Assembly: GCF_907165205.1 (NCBI RefSeq)
Contig: NC_058197.1
Coordinates: forward strand, 3,164,501-3,228,500
Direction of reading: 5' to 3'
Length of the DNA: 64,000 bases
Source: Coccinella septempunctata
Taxonomy: Eukaryota; Arthropoda; Insecta; Coleoptera; Coccinellidae
Of this stretch, positions 46,114 to 59,700 are shown piece after piece. The notes under the pieces were generated by a model. The model was not told where the DNA came from, did not search any database, and saw only the letters and a list, made by a program, of their open reading frames with translations. The position numbers were made by a program, and so were the translations under genes. How positions within the stretch are numbered: position 1 is the stretch's first letter; each line of letters begins with the position of its first letter.

Positions 46114-46659
46114 ATTCCTTATTACAATTACCATCCAGATGCTGTGCTGGAAAACGAACATCACAAGCTCAACTGGGATCGCACTGTTCTCACAGACCGG
46201 AAAATAACCCACAATAGACCAGACCTCATATTGCTCAATAAGGATGAGGACACAGCACTATTCATCGACGTGGCAATTCCAAATAATAACAATCATCTAG
46301 ATAGACACACTGAAAAAATTTCAAAATACAGAGATCTCGAGGAACAAACCAGAAGACAGTGGAAGCTGAAAGATATCAAGACCATCCCTATTGTCATTTC
46401 ATCTACAGGCCTGATACCGAAGAAACTACTAGAGAACTTGAGGAAACTTCAGTTGGACGAAAATATCTATAGAGTCATGCAGAAGGCGGTACTGCTCGGA
46501 ACGGCGAGAACTGTACGCAAGTACATGGGGAATGCAGAGGAACACCGTCTGCTCCGACAGGAAGTGCGGGTGGAGCAGGAATCCAACCTACAGCAGGGAG
46601 GCGAGGAGCGACCACCACCACGAGCCCGAAAACCTGGAAAGGGCTCCAACAGAGCTTAA
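46114..46659 (+). pseudogene. R4 ORF fragment, copy R4-7 (endonuclease end)
   Basis: About 180 codons covering the RPDL...FIDVAIP endonuclease motif onward. The small deletion near 46610 shifts the frame, which ends early at 46659. Even in the original frame a TCA-to-TGA change would stop it near the end. The preceding codons belong to unit DNA. Confidence 0.85.
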
Positions 46660-46736
46660 TCCTTTTGATATCTGAGATATCTGGGATAAGTGAATTTTCC
46701 TCTGGAGAGGAGTGTGAAAGCCGCAAGGCTAAAGTC
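46114..46736 (+). mobile_element. R4/Dong-like element copy R4-7, 5'-truncated
   Basis: About 620 bases of the R4 3' end, starting at ATTCCTTATTAC and joined to the unit's TATAATAAT target. It ends with the normal CTAAAGTC. Six bases (AATAAT) separate it from R4-8. A short stretch is missing in the GAGCGACC...CACCACCACGAG region near 46610. Confidence 0.9.
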
Positions 46737-46742
46737 AATAAT

Positions 46743-49700
46743 GTCTGGCCTGCCTGGCAGCTATCTGGTAGATGGCCTGCCAGGTAGCCATCGTAACGAC
46801 GTAGACGGTGCAGCCAGCCACGCCTGCTGTCCGCAGTCCCATTCCTTCTTCCTCTCTCTTTCACATCCTTCATAGGGGTGCTCTTTCTGCTCTCATTTCT
46901 CTACCCCTCACCCAAACCGAGAAAGGGGAGCACAAACCCATGAAAATGGTGATTACGAGAAGCCTCGGAAACAAGTCGCTGCCTGGGGATCGTCAGGGCA
47001 TGTCTGGAGCCGGCGCTGGACATGACAGCATGCGGAACGTCGGTGGCAGGATGTTGAGGAAGCGGGCTCCTGCTGCAAAACAAGCTACAGCTTCAAAGCA
47101 ACAACAGCAACCAACGAGTCCAATTCAATTGCCGACTCGAACCGCTGAAGGTGCTGCGCAGGATATTCAGCCAGTGCTCACCCAAGCGGGGTTAGTGAGA
47201 AAGCGCATGAAGTGGACAACGTCCATGAATGAAACTATTGTGCGCATATATAACTCCATCACGGGACTAGGGCAGAATACGAACAACTATAGGAAAAGGC
47301 TCCATGAGGAATTCTGCATTGCCTACCCAAATGTCAATGTCACTGAACAACGAGTGGCAGACCAATACCGCGTAATTCTGAGAAATGAACTAGTACCAAC
47401 GGCCCGAATCGACGCAATTAAACGAGAACTTCAGCGTCCGCTAGCAATGGAGAATAACACCAACACCTCTGATGAAGTTCACATACCTGGGCAACAACAC
47501 CCAGAAGACATTGATACTGAAAGTCCTTCTTGCAAAGCAAATGAGCCTGAACACCAGGACGATAGGGAAGAGCTCCACCGACAAGTTGACTCTGACATGA
47601 GGAGATACTTTGCCGAACTGGAAGGAACAGATCCTCTTCATCGAGTAGCACCTCCACGACTCAATACATCCAAAAAACTGTCACTTATAATCGACATCTT
47701 GAATAAGGACGTTTTACCTGAATACCTACAGAACGGAAGTTCATTGGAATATCTGCATCTAGTTTTTCACTGTGCAGCGCTGACGACAGCGAAAACCATG
47801 GGGGCAAAAATTCGCCGAACGAACAACGATGGTCCAAAATTACACAAATTACACGCGCCAGCATGGCAGAAACGTCTTCAACACAAAACAGAAAGGCTAA
47901 GAAGAGACATTGGACGACTGACGGAGTACTTGAACGGGAATCGAGGAAGAAAGGTTGTGAAAGCTGCCAAAGAGATCATGGATAGAAACAGGACACACAC
48001 AGAACGGGAGACGGAGAATGCTACAGCTCACCATTGCCTCGACACTCTGAAGCAAAAATTAAGTCTGTATGCAGAACGCTTGAGGAGATATAAAAGCAAT
48101 TATAGCCGGAAAAGAGACAATAATTCATTCGAAAAGTCGGAAGAATCTTTCTACCGGTCACAGACATCGTCAGATGGAGAAAATGGAAAGTTACCACCAA
48201 AGGAAGCCATTGAACAATTCTGGACCGAACAATTATCAACAAAACCTCAGTTCAATGGAGATACCGGATGGATTGAAGATGAAAAATCTGAAGCTATAAA
48301 ATATGAGCCGATGCAGCATGACATGATCACGATTGAAGAAGTAAAATCAGCTATCAGAGGACTGCACAACTGGAAAGCACCTGGGCCTGATGGATTACAG
48401 AACTTCTGGATCAAGAAACTTTGATCATGCATGACAAATTGACCTCCGCAATAAATGATGTCATTGAAAATCCTGAAAGAATGCCAGTATTCCTTACACA
48501 TGGCACAACATACCTGTTACCTAAGGACCAAAGGAATACAGAAGACCCATCCAAGTACCGACCGATCACATGTCTTTCAACGATGTACAAATTAATCACA
48601 TCGTGCATATCAAACCGAATTCACAACCATTGCGAAAGAAATAACATCATCGCCATGCAACAGGAAGGATGCACCAAAGACAGCCGAGGGTGCAAAGAAC
48701 AACTAATAATAGATTCAGTTATCTGCAATCAAGCGTTCTCCAAGCGAAGGAATCTTTACGCTGCCTACATAGACTTTAAAAAAGCATTCGATTCTATACC
48801 TCACGAATGGCTCTTGACGATCTTGAAGATTTACAAGGTGGATCCCAATATTGTTAAGTTCCTGAAAAACGCCATGTCAACCTGGCGTACTAGTCTCCAA
48901 ATGAAAGCAGCATATTGCTCCATTACAACAGGACCTATTCCAATAAGACGCGGAATTTTCCAAGGAGACTCGCTGAGCCCTCTGTGGTTCTGCATGGCCC
49001 TGAATCCCTTGTCTCATAGATTGAATTCTACGGACTACGGATTTTCCATCAAGAGCGGCAGTAGAACTATGATGAAACTGAATCATCTCCTTTACATGGA
49101 CGATTTGAAACTCTTCGCATCTACCAAAAAACAAATGCAACTGATGCTGAAAATGGTGGAAGGACATCAAAATGAAGTTTGGACTAGAAAAATGTCGACT
49201 GCTAAACATAACGAGAGGGAAAATAGAAGATGGTACGTTCAAACTCGAGGAAGGTGCAGAAATTGAAGCATTAAAGGAAGGAGACACATACAAGTATCTA
49301 GGCATAAAACTGGCAAGAAAAATCAATCAGACTCAGATGAAGAAAGAATTAACGGAGGAGTTTACCCGAAGATTAAGGAGGATAATGAGAACTGGTCTTA
49401 ACAGCAAGAATCTGGTAAAAGCGATTAACACCTACGCTTGCTCGGCGCTGAGCTATTCATTTGGTATTATCTCTTGGACGACCACCGATTTAGCAGCTTT
49501 ACAGAGAAAAATAAGGACGATGCTGACTAAACACAATAAACATCACCCCAAAAGCTCAATAGAACGGACAGAGCTGCCACGACATCTTGGGGGTAGAGGA
49601 ATTGTTGATTTGTCCAACCGTATGTCCCAGGAAATTGAAGGACTTCGAAACTATTTCTTGAGCAAGGCAGCTTCGTCAGAACTCCATCGAGTAGTTTGTG

Positions 49701-49816
49701 TTGCTGATACATCTACACCGTTAAAGCTACACCAGGATCACTTGGAAACCGTCGAACACTCTGCAGAAAGTAAAATGCAGAAACTAATTGGCAAACCTTT
49801 GCATGGGAGGCACCAG
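46743..49816 (+). mobile_element. R4/Dong-like element copy R4-8, 3'-truncated by satellite
   Basis: Intact 5' end (GTCTGGCC at 46743). It runs to GGAGGCACCAG at 49816, where the 145-bp satellite begins (TGTGATATCAATTCC). The finger, endonuclease and 3' UTR are gone. Head-to-tail with R4-7, and in the same orientation relative to the unit as all other copies. Confidence 0.9.
46808..49816 (+). pseudogene. R4 ORF, copy R4-8, two frame lesions and truncated
   Basis: The frame opens at 46808 and is intact through the leader, Myb-like domain and first RT motifs. Loss of a G at about 48425 (CTTTGATC for CTTTGGATC) creates a stop after IKKL. The next frame continues through motif A and YMDDL. An 11-bp deletion at about 49163 shifts frame again. 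The thumb region then runs open into the satellite at 49816. Confidence 0.9.
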
Positions 49817-50145
49817 TGTGATATCAATTCCTCGAAAACTGTTGGATCAATTCGAACCAAATCTTGAAACTGTACTCAGTTTTCGAATTGAGATGCACAT
49901 GTTGAATTTCACTTCGATAGTTCAGATAGGAATTGAGATTTCAGTGGTCAATTCGGCAAAGTGTGATATCAATTCCTCGAAAACTGTTTAATCAATTCGA
50001 ACCAAATCTTGAAACTGCACATAGTTTTCGGATTGAAATGCTCATGTTGAATTTCAGTTCGATAGTTCAGATAGGAATTGAGATTTCAATGGTCTATTCG
50101 GCAAAGTGTGATATCAATTCCTCAAAAACTGTTGGATCAATTCGA
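49817..50145 (+). repeat. 145-bp satellite, about 2.3 monomers
   Basis: Same monomers as in the main block, wedged between R4-8 and an inverted unit. The right joint at TTCGAACGTTTCTG is shared by satellite (TTCGAAC) and unit (TCGAACGTTTCTG), a microhomology joint. Confidence 0.92.
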
Positions 50146-50583
50146 ACGTTTCTGATATTATGAAATGATAAAATATCAACAATTGAAAAGTATAAGTTAT
50201 CGATACAGATAATAACTATCTGGATAAGCAAGTATTGAAGCGCATTAGTATTTCAATTCTTAAGTTTGTTTCAAATCTCGCTGCTCCAAACAATATTTCA
50301 AAATTAATAATTTCTAGAGAATTCTTTTTCATCATTTACATTCACGTTGTAGATGGTATACACGTTTTTCCTGAGGAAATAAAAACTATAGAAAGAATGT
50401 CCCTGAATAGATTTAACGACTCTGATGTATATGCAGAAATCCATGTAGGTTCCTATATATAAGTACAGAATCGTTATTTTTTATTTTCACCCTAATTATA
50501 CGGAGCACTACTATCTACTTCATGAATTTCATTTTCAATGTCTTAACCGGGAAACCGAAAAATTTTGAGTATATAATAATGAA

Positions 50584-50614
<31 letters not shown>

Positions 50615-52140
50615 ATCAATAATTAAAATGAAATATTCTCATATTATAAGAGCTAAAAACTTGGTTTCTTAAAAAACGGCATGGATTCCCCATCGAGTAA
50701 CATGTGACTCTGGTGACATGACATTGAATTTTCCAAGATTTCCAGCTTTCAGTATGCTTTAACGATAGAATGGTGCAACATTCAGGAATTGTTGTCGAAG
50801 TCATAATGTATTTTAAACAGCATATCCACCAAAAAATTCTTTCGTTTCGTACTTTCATCGAAAAAAATTTGTTTAAATGAAAACCTCTATTTTAGTCGAA
50901 TTATGATCCATCCTATCCTTATTATGCCCAAAATTGACAAGGTATTCCTGGATACGGAATATTCTGCTATAGTTTTTCAAAATGGGGAATTATACGGAAA
51001 TAACTTGATATTAGTCCGAAAGTCACACTAAAACATTTGTAAGGCCTCACTATCTCCAAAATTTAAGACGGAAATCGGAAATTATATTCACGCCCAGTAC
51101 GAAAAAAAGATATTAAAAAAAAAATAACCAATGCAAGTGACATTCAGTGAAGTGAAAATAAAATATCGCCAAAATAATGTCGAAATTAGACATAGTCAAA
51201 CTTATGCAAGTTTTTGGCCGTCCAACTTCATTTGCTGTTTAGATTAGATATTTTATGATTTCTATGCTGATCCGGCTATCGAAAATATTCAAAATGATTT
51301 TGAAAAGGCCGTTTTATAGAAAAAAGTTCTATTTTGAGATGCTGGGGTTCGAACATTAATCGATAATTAATTGCAATATTTCCGAAAAATGTATCAACAA
51401 TCAAATATCTTATTTCAAAATACTTCAAAGTTCATGCTATACAATTCCTTGTTTTCGCAGGTAGTAATTTTGACCAAATCGGTCCGTTGCTAGCGGAAAC
51501 GTTGAGGGATGGTTAATTGTATTGGTTATACTGTACCTGTGTTATTCTGTACCTGTCACCTAGTCAAAGTAACAAATATTTTACTGTATACTTCAATACG
51601 TCAATGGTTTTGAATAGGGTTTTTTTTGCTTATCAAGAAATAGTAGTCCCGTAGATCAGTTATGGCACTTTTTTGGTTTACATGATATTGTTCTGGTTTT
51701 TATTTACAGATAAATCCCCTTTGTATTTGTCCAGAGAAATGAGATTTCGATAATTAAGTATGAACGTTGACTTCTTTTCTATCTGTCTATTATATTCGTC
51801 AATGTGAACTGTTCTTTGTTTCAGGCTCAGGTAATTTCTTTTGAAATTAATTCATTTTAATGAAACATCCTCTACACATCCATATAGCTCATGGAAAACT
51901 TCGAAAAACCGAATAAAAAAATTACTTTCTTCCGTCATGAATTTCTTGAAAAGAATTGCTGAAATTTATTAGAGAAAATAACGAAAAATTTTGGTTGCAG
52001 TAGCCTTTTTCTTGAGGTTGAAACTGGAATAATAATATTCGCGAGAGTACTGAAGCTGGCATATGGAATAATGAGAAAACAATATAAAAAATTACGGTGC
52101 GTAGCGTAGCGTTAGATCTATGACGCCATTATAACTAATA
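50146..52140 (-). repeat. U-repeat unit 7 (inverted, partial)
   Basis: Starts inside the unit, holds the open 75-codon ORF (50235-50462, plus strand), an empty R4 target with an AATA microsatellite (50582-50616) and about 1.5 kb without a recognisable gene. It ends at CCATTATAACTA, where a forward unit begins. Confidence 0.9.
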
Positions 52141-52144
52141 AACT

Positions 52145-53190
52145 AACTAAGTAGATAGTAGTGCTCCGTATAATTAGGGTGAAAATAAAAAATAACGATT
52201 CTGTACTTATATATAGGAACCTACATGGATTTCTGCATATACATCAGAGTCGTTAAATCTATTCAGGGACATTCTTTCTATAGTTTTTATTTCCTCAGGA
52301 AAAACGTGTATACCATCTACAACGTGAATGTAAATGATGAAAAAGAATTCTCTAAAAATTATTAATTTTGAAATATTGTTTGGAGCAGCGAGATTTGAAA
52401 CAAACTTAAGAATTGAAATACTAATGCGCTTCAATACTTGCTTATCCAGATAGTTATTATCTGTATCGATAACTTATACTTTTCAATTGTTGATATTTTA
52501 TCATTTCATAATATCAGAAACGTTTGAAAAAATAAACAGTAATATAGTATATTCTTTCTGTAAGAAAAATACTCTGGACAATTATCATTTAAATTCGCAT
52601 ATGTTTCATAAACTCATAATTATATAAAACACTCTATAATTTTGAGTATTTTTAGTGTTAGGCTCAAGTATCACAAAATAACAAAACATTTTATATGTTC
52701 TTTTTAGGTATCATAAATAATGGATTGAACACAATAAGTAAAATATCGCAGGAATTTGGACAGGTTGAAAAACAATCTCTTATGAATTCGCCAACGTTTC
52801 GGAACTATTTTGTTCCTTACTCAAGGCTCATCATACAACTAATAAAAGTAACACTTTAAAATTGGTCATAGCAAGTTAAGGATAAATCAACAAACAGTCC
52901 GACGTGGGACAGTTAAATTGAACGAATGTAATACGTTGATTCCATAGAAATTTTAAGTCACAGCAATCTAATATCGAATCAGACGACGGAACGGACAATT
53001 GGGTGGTGGGGTGCTAGGGAGGGATGGTAGAGGGGCTATATAACAGCGGAGTAGATGTACAAAGTATTCAGTTGTGAATGTGCTTCGTGCTGCAAATATT
53101 GTGTTGTGGTTTACATTTTTTAACTTTGATACTATCGAATTTTATCGTTATATACTTAAATATTTTTTTCATTGTGGAAGACGAGATAGA
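52145..53190 (+). repeat. U-repeat unit 8 (forward, partial)
   Basis: Starts at AAGTAGATAGTAG, contains the open 75-codon ORF on the minus strand (52207-52434), the hairpin at 52801-52816 and the K7 promoter, and is cut off by satellite inside the K7 ORF. Confidence 0.9.
53037..53073 (+). promoter_or_regulatory. TATA box plus initiator, copy K7
   Basis: TATATAA at 53037-53043 and TCAGTT at 53068-53073. Retained although the ORF behind it is broken. Confidence 0.6.
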
Positions 53191-53191
53191 C
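53078..53191 (+). pseudogene. basic protein ORF, copy K7, truncated by satellite
   Basis: The hydrophobic leader is intact and in frame (MCFVLQILCCGLHFL), but right after VEDE the sequence becomes GATAGACATAATTCC and enters the satellite, so the basic body is lost. The frame continues to 53281 through satellite DNA by chance. Confidence 0.75.
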
Positions 53192-53707
53192 ATAATTCCT
53201 ATCAGAACTATCGAACTGAAATTCAACATGTTTATCTCAATTCGAAAATTATGTGCAGTTTCAAGATTTAGTTCGAATTGATCCAATAGTTCCTTAGGAA
53301 TTGAAATGATATTTTGTCGAATCGACTACTGAAATCTCCATTCCTATGAGAACTATCGATCTGAAATTCAACATGTGCATCTCATTTCGAAAACTATTCG
53401 CAGTTTCAAGATTTGGTTCGAATTGATCCAACAGTTTTTGAGGAATTGATATCACACTTTGCCGAATAGACCATTGAAATCCCAATTCCTATCTGAACTA
53501 TCGAACTGAAATTCAACATGTGCATTTCAATCCGAAAACTATGTGCAGTTTCAAGATTTGGTTCGAATTGATCCAACAGTTTTCGAGGAATTAATATCAC
53601 ACTTTGCCGAATTGACCACTGAAATCTCAATTCCTATCTGAACTATCGAAGTGAAATTCAACATGTGCATCTCAATTCGAAAACTGTGTGAAATTTCAAG
53701 ATTTGCG
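53192..53707 (-). repeat. 145-bp satellite, minus orientation
   Basis: About 3.5 monomers in reverse orientation, including one CCTTAGG-type (type B) monomer near 53290-53360. Confidence 0.92.
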
Positions 53708-56700
53708 ACATGCACATGTTGAATTTCACTTCGATAGTTCAGATAGGAATTGAGATTTCAGTGGTCAATTCGGCAAATTGTGATATCAATTCCTCGATAT
53801 CTGTTGGATCAATTCGAACCAAATCTTGGAATTTTACACAGTTTTCGAATTGAGATGCACATGTTGAATTTCAGTTCGATGGATCAGATAGGAATTGAGA
53901 TCTCAGTGGTCTATTCGGCAAAATATCATTTCAATTCCTAAGGAACTATTGGATCAATTCGACCCAAATCTCGAAACTGTACACAGTTTTCGAATTGAGA
54001 TGCACATGTTGAATTTCAGTTCGATAGTTCTGATAGGAATTGAGATTTCAGTGGTCAATTCGGCAAAGTGTGATATCAATTCCTCGAAAACTGTTGGATC
54101 AATTCGAACCAAATCTTGAAATTTCACACAGTTTTCGAATTGAGATGCACATGTTGAATTTCAGTTCGATAGTTCTGATAGGAATTGAGATTTCAGTGGT
54201 CAATTCGGCAAAGTGTGATATCAATTCCTCGAAAACTGTTGGATCAATTCGAACCAAATCTTGAAACTGTACTCAGTTTTCGAATTGAGATGCACATGTT
54301 GAATTTCAGTTCGATAGTTCTGATAGGAATTGAGATTTCAGTGGTCAATTCGGCAAAGTGTGATATCAATTCCTCGAAAACTGTTGGATCAATTCGAACC
54401 AAATCTTGAAATTTCACACAGTTTTCGAATTGAGATGCACATGTTGAATTTCACTTCGATAGTTCAGATAGGAATTGAGATTTCAATGGTCTATTCGGCA
54501 AAGTGTGATATCAATTCCTCAAAAACTGTTCGATGAATTCGAACCAAATCTTGAAACTGCAAATAGTTTTCGAAATGAGATGCAAATGTTGAATTTCAGA
54601 TCGATAGTTCTCATAGGAATGGAGATTTCAGTAGTCGATTCGACAAAATATCATTTCATTTCCTAAGGAACTATGGGATCAATTCGAACCAAATCTTGAA
54701 ACTGCACATAGTTTTCGGATTGAGATGCACATGTTGAGTTTCAGTTCGATAGTTCAGATAGGAATTGAGATATCAGTGGTCAATTCGGCAAAGTGTGATA
54801 TCAATTCCTCGAAAACTGTTGGATCAATTCTAACCAAATCTTGAAATTTTACACAGTTTTCGAATTGAGATGCACATGTTGAATTTCAGTTCGATAGTTC
54901 AGATAGGAATTGAGATTTCAGTGGTCAATTCGGCAAAGTGTGATATCAATTCCTCGAAAACTGTAGGATCAATTCGAATCAAATCTTGAAAGTGCACATA
55001 GTTTTCGGATTGAGATGCACTTGTTGAATTTCAGTTCGATAGTTCAGATAGGAATTGAGATTTCAGTGGTCTATTCGGCAAATTGTGATATCCATTCCTC
55101 AGAAAATGTTGGATCAATTCGAACCAAATCTTGAAACTGCACATAGTTTTCGAAATGAGATGCACATGTTGAATTTCAGATCGATAGTTCTGATAGGAAT
55201 GGAGATTTCAGTAGTCGATTCGACAAAATATCATTTCAATTCCTAAGGAACTATTATATCAGATCGAACCAAATCTTGAAATTGCACATAGTTTTCGAAT
55301 TGAGATGCACATGTTGAATTTCAGTTCGATAGTTCAGATAAGAATTGAGATTTCAGTGGTCAATTCGGCAAAGTGTGATATCAATTCCTCGAAAACTGTT
55401 GGATCAATTCGAACCAAATCTTGAAACTGTACTCAGTTTTCGAATTGAGATGCACATGTTGAATTTCACTTCGATAGTTCAGATAGGAATTGAGATTTCA
55501 GTGGTCAATTCGGCAAAGTGTGATATCAATTCCTCGAAAACTGTTGGATCAATTCGAACCAAATCTTGAAACTGTACTCAGTTTTCGAATTGAGATGCAC
55601 ATGTTGAATTTCAGTTCGATAGTTCAGATAGGAATTGAGATTTCAATGGTCTATTCGGCAAAGTGTGATATCAATTCCTCAAAAACTGTTGGATCAATTC
55701 GAACCAAATCTTGAAACTGCGAATAGTTTTCGAAGTGAGAGATGCACATATTGAATTTCAGATCGATAGTTCTCATAGGAATGGAGATTTCAGTAGTCGA
55801 TTCGACAAAATATCATTTCAATTCCTAAGGAACTATGGGATCAATTCGAACCAAATCTTGAAACTGCACATAGTTTTCGGATTGAGATGCACATGTTGAG
55901 TTTCAGTTCGATAGTTCAGATAGGAATTGAGATTTCAGTGGTCTATTCGGCAAAGTGTGATTTCAATTCCTCAAAAACTGTTGGACCAATACTCCCCAAA
56001 TCTTGAAACTGCACATAGTTTTCGAGTTGAAATGCACATGTTGAATTTCAGTTGGATAGTTCAGATAGGAATTGAGATTTCAGTGGTCAATTCGGCAAAG
56101 TGTGATATCAATTCCTCGGAAACTGTTGCATCAATTCGAACCAAATCTTGAAACTGCACATAGTTTTCGGATTGAGATGCACATGTTGAATTTCACTTCG
56201 ATAGTTCAGATAGGAATTGAGATTTCAGTGGTCAATTCGGCAAAGTGTGATATCAATTCGTCGAAAACTGTTGGATCAATTCGAACCAAATCTTGAAACT
56301 GTACTCAGTTTTCGAATTGAGATGCACATGTTGAATTTCACTTCGATAGTTCAGATAGGAATTGAGATTTCAGTGGTCAATTCGGCAAAGTGTGATATCA
56401 ATTCCTCGAAAACTGTTTAATCAATTCGAACCAAATCTTGAAACTGCACATAGTTTTCGGATTGAAATGCACATGTTGAATTTCAGTTCGATAGTTCAGA
56501 TAGGAATTGAGATTTCAATTGTCTATTCGGCAAAGTGTGATATCAATTCCTCAAAAACTGTTGGATCAATTCGAACCAAATCTTGAAACTGCGAATAGTT
56601 TTCGAAATGAGATGCACATGTTGAATTTCAGATCGATAGTTCTCATAGGAATGGAGATTACAGTAGTCGATTCGACAAAATATCATTTCAATTCCTAAGG

Positions 56701-59700
56701 AACTATGGGATCAATTCGAACGAAATCTTGAAACTGCACATAGTTTTCGGATTGAGATGCACATGTTGAGTTTCAGTTCGATAGTTCAGATAGGAATTGA
56801 GATTTCAGTGGTCTATTCGGCAAAGTGTGATTTCAATTCCTCAAAAACTGTTGGACCAATACTCCCCAAATCTTGAAACTGCACATAGTTTTCGAGTTGA
56901 AATGCACATGTTGAATTTCAGTTGGATAGTTCAGATAGGAATTGAGATTTCAGTGGTCAATTCGGCAAAGTGTGATATCAATTCCTCGGAAACTGTTGCA
57001 TCAATTCGAACCAAATCTTGAAACTGCACATAGTTTTCGGATTGAGATGCACATGTTGAATTTCAGTTCGATAGTTCAGATAGGAATTGAGATTTCAGTG
57101 GTCAATTCGGCAAAGTGTGATATCAATTCCTCGGAATGTTGCATCAATTCGAACCAAATCTTGAAACTGCACATAGTTTTCACAGTTTTCGAATTGAGAT
57201 GCACATGTTGAATTTCAGTTCGATAGTTCAGATAGGAATTGAGATTTCAGTGGTCAATTCGGCAAAGTGTGATATCAATTCCTCGAAAACTGTTGGATCA
57301 ATTCGAACCAAATCTTGAAACTGTACTCAGTTTTCGAATTGAGATGCACATGTTGAATTTCAGTTCGATAGTTCTGATAGGAATTGAGAATTTCAGTGGT
57401 CAATTCGACAAAGTGTGATATCAATTCCTCGAAAACTGTTGGATCAATTCGAACCAAATCTGGAAACTGCAAATAGTTTTCGAAATGAGATGCACATGTT
57501 GATTTTCAGATCGATAGTTCTGATAGGAATGGAGATTTCAGTAGTCGATTCGACAAAATATCATTTCAATTCCTAAGGAACTATTATATCAGATCGAACC
57601 AAATCTTGAAACTGCACATAGTTTTCGAATTGAGATGCACATGTTGAATTTCAGTTCGATAGTTCAGATAAGAATTGAGATTTCAGTGGTCAATTCGGCA
57701 AAGTGTGATATCAATTCCTCGAAAAATGTTGGATCAATTCGAACCAAATCTTGAAACTGTACTCAGTTTTCGAATTGAGATGCACATGTTGAATTTCACT
57801 TCGATAGTTCAGATAGGAATTGAGATTTCAGTGGTCAATTCGGCAAAGTGTGATATCAATTCCTCGAAAACTGTTGGATCAATTCGAACCAAATCTTGAA
57901 ACTGTACTCAGTTTTTGAATTGAGATGAACATGTTGAATTTCACTCCGATAGTTCAGATAGGAATTGAGATTTCAGTGGTCAATTCGGCAAAGTGTGATA
58001 TCAATTCCTCGAAAACTGTTTAATCAATTCGAACCAAATCTTGAAACTGCACATAGTTTTCGGATTGAAATGCACATGTTGAATTTCAGTTCGATAGTTC
58101 AGATAGGAATTGAGATTTCAATGGTCTATTCGGCAAAGTGTGATATCAATTCCTCAAAAACTGTTGAATCAATTCGAACCAAATCTTGAAACTGCGAATA
58201 GTTTTCGAAATGAGATGCACATGTTGAATTTCAGATCGATAGTTCTCATAGGAATGGAGATTTCAGTAGTCGATTCGACAAAATATCACTTCAATTCCTA
58301 AGGAACTATGGGATCAATTCGAACCAAATCTTGAAACTGCACATAGTTTTCGGATTGAGATGCACATGTTGAGTTTCAGTTCGATAGTTCAGATAGGAAT
58401 TGAGATTTCAGTGGTCTATTCGGCAAAGTGTGATTTCAATTCCTCAAAAACTGTTGGACCAATACTCCCCAAATCTTGAAACTGCACATAGTTTTCGAGT
58501 TGAAATGCACATGTTGAATTTCAGTTGGATAGTTCAGATAGGAATTGAGATTTCTGTGGTCAATTCGGCCAAGTGTGATATCAATTCCTCGGAAACTGTT
58601 GCATCAATTCGAACCAAATCTTGAAACTGCACATAGTTTTCGGATTGAGATGCACATGTTGAATTTCAGTTCGATAGTTCAGATAGGAATTGAGATTTCA
58701 GTGGTCAATTCGGCAAAGTGTGATATCAATTCCTAAAACTGTTGGATCAATTCGAACCAAATCTTTAAACTGCACATAGTTTTCGAATTGAGATGCACAT
58801 GTTGAATTTCAGTTCGATAGTTCAGATAGGAATTGAGATTTCAGTGGTCAATTCGGCAAAGTGTGATATCAATTCCTCGAAAACTGTTGGATCAATTAGA
58901 ACCAAATCTTGAAACTTACATAGTTTTCGAAATGAGATGCACATGTTGAATTTCAGTTCGATAGTTCAGATAGGAATTGAGATTTCAGTGGTCAATTCGG
59001 CAAAGTGTGATATCAATTCCTAAAACTGTTGGATCAATTCGAACCAAATCTTTAAACTGCACATAGTTTTCGAATTGAGATGCACATGTTGAGTTTCAGT
59101 TCGATAGTTCAGATAGGAATTGAGATTTCAGTGGTCTATTCGGCAAAGTGTGATTTCAATTCCTCAAAAACTGTTGGACCAATACTCCCCAAATCTTGAA
59201 ACTGCACATAGTTTTAGAGTTGAAATGCACATGTTGAATTTCAGTTGGATAGTTCAGATAGGAATTGAGATTTCAGTGGTCAATTCGGCAAAGTGTGATA
59301 TCAATTCCTCGGAAACTGTTGCATCAATTCGAACCAAATCTTGAAACTGCACATAGTTTTCGGATTGAGATGCACATGTTGAATTTCAGTTCGATAGTTC
59401 AGATAGGAATTGAGATTTCAGTGGTCAATTCGGCAAAGTGTGATATCAATTCCTAAAACTGTTGGATCAATTCGAACCAAATCTTTAAACTGCACATAGT
59501 TTTCGAATTGAGATGCACATGTTGAATTTCAGTTCGATAGTTCAGATAGGAATTGAGATTTCTCAGTGGTCAATTCGGCAAACTGTGATATCAATTCCTC
59601 GAAAACTGTTGGATCAATTAGAACCATATCTTGAAGCTTACATAGTTTTCGAAATGAGATGCACATGTTGAATTTCAGTTCGATAGTTCAGATAGGAATT

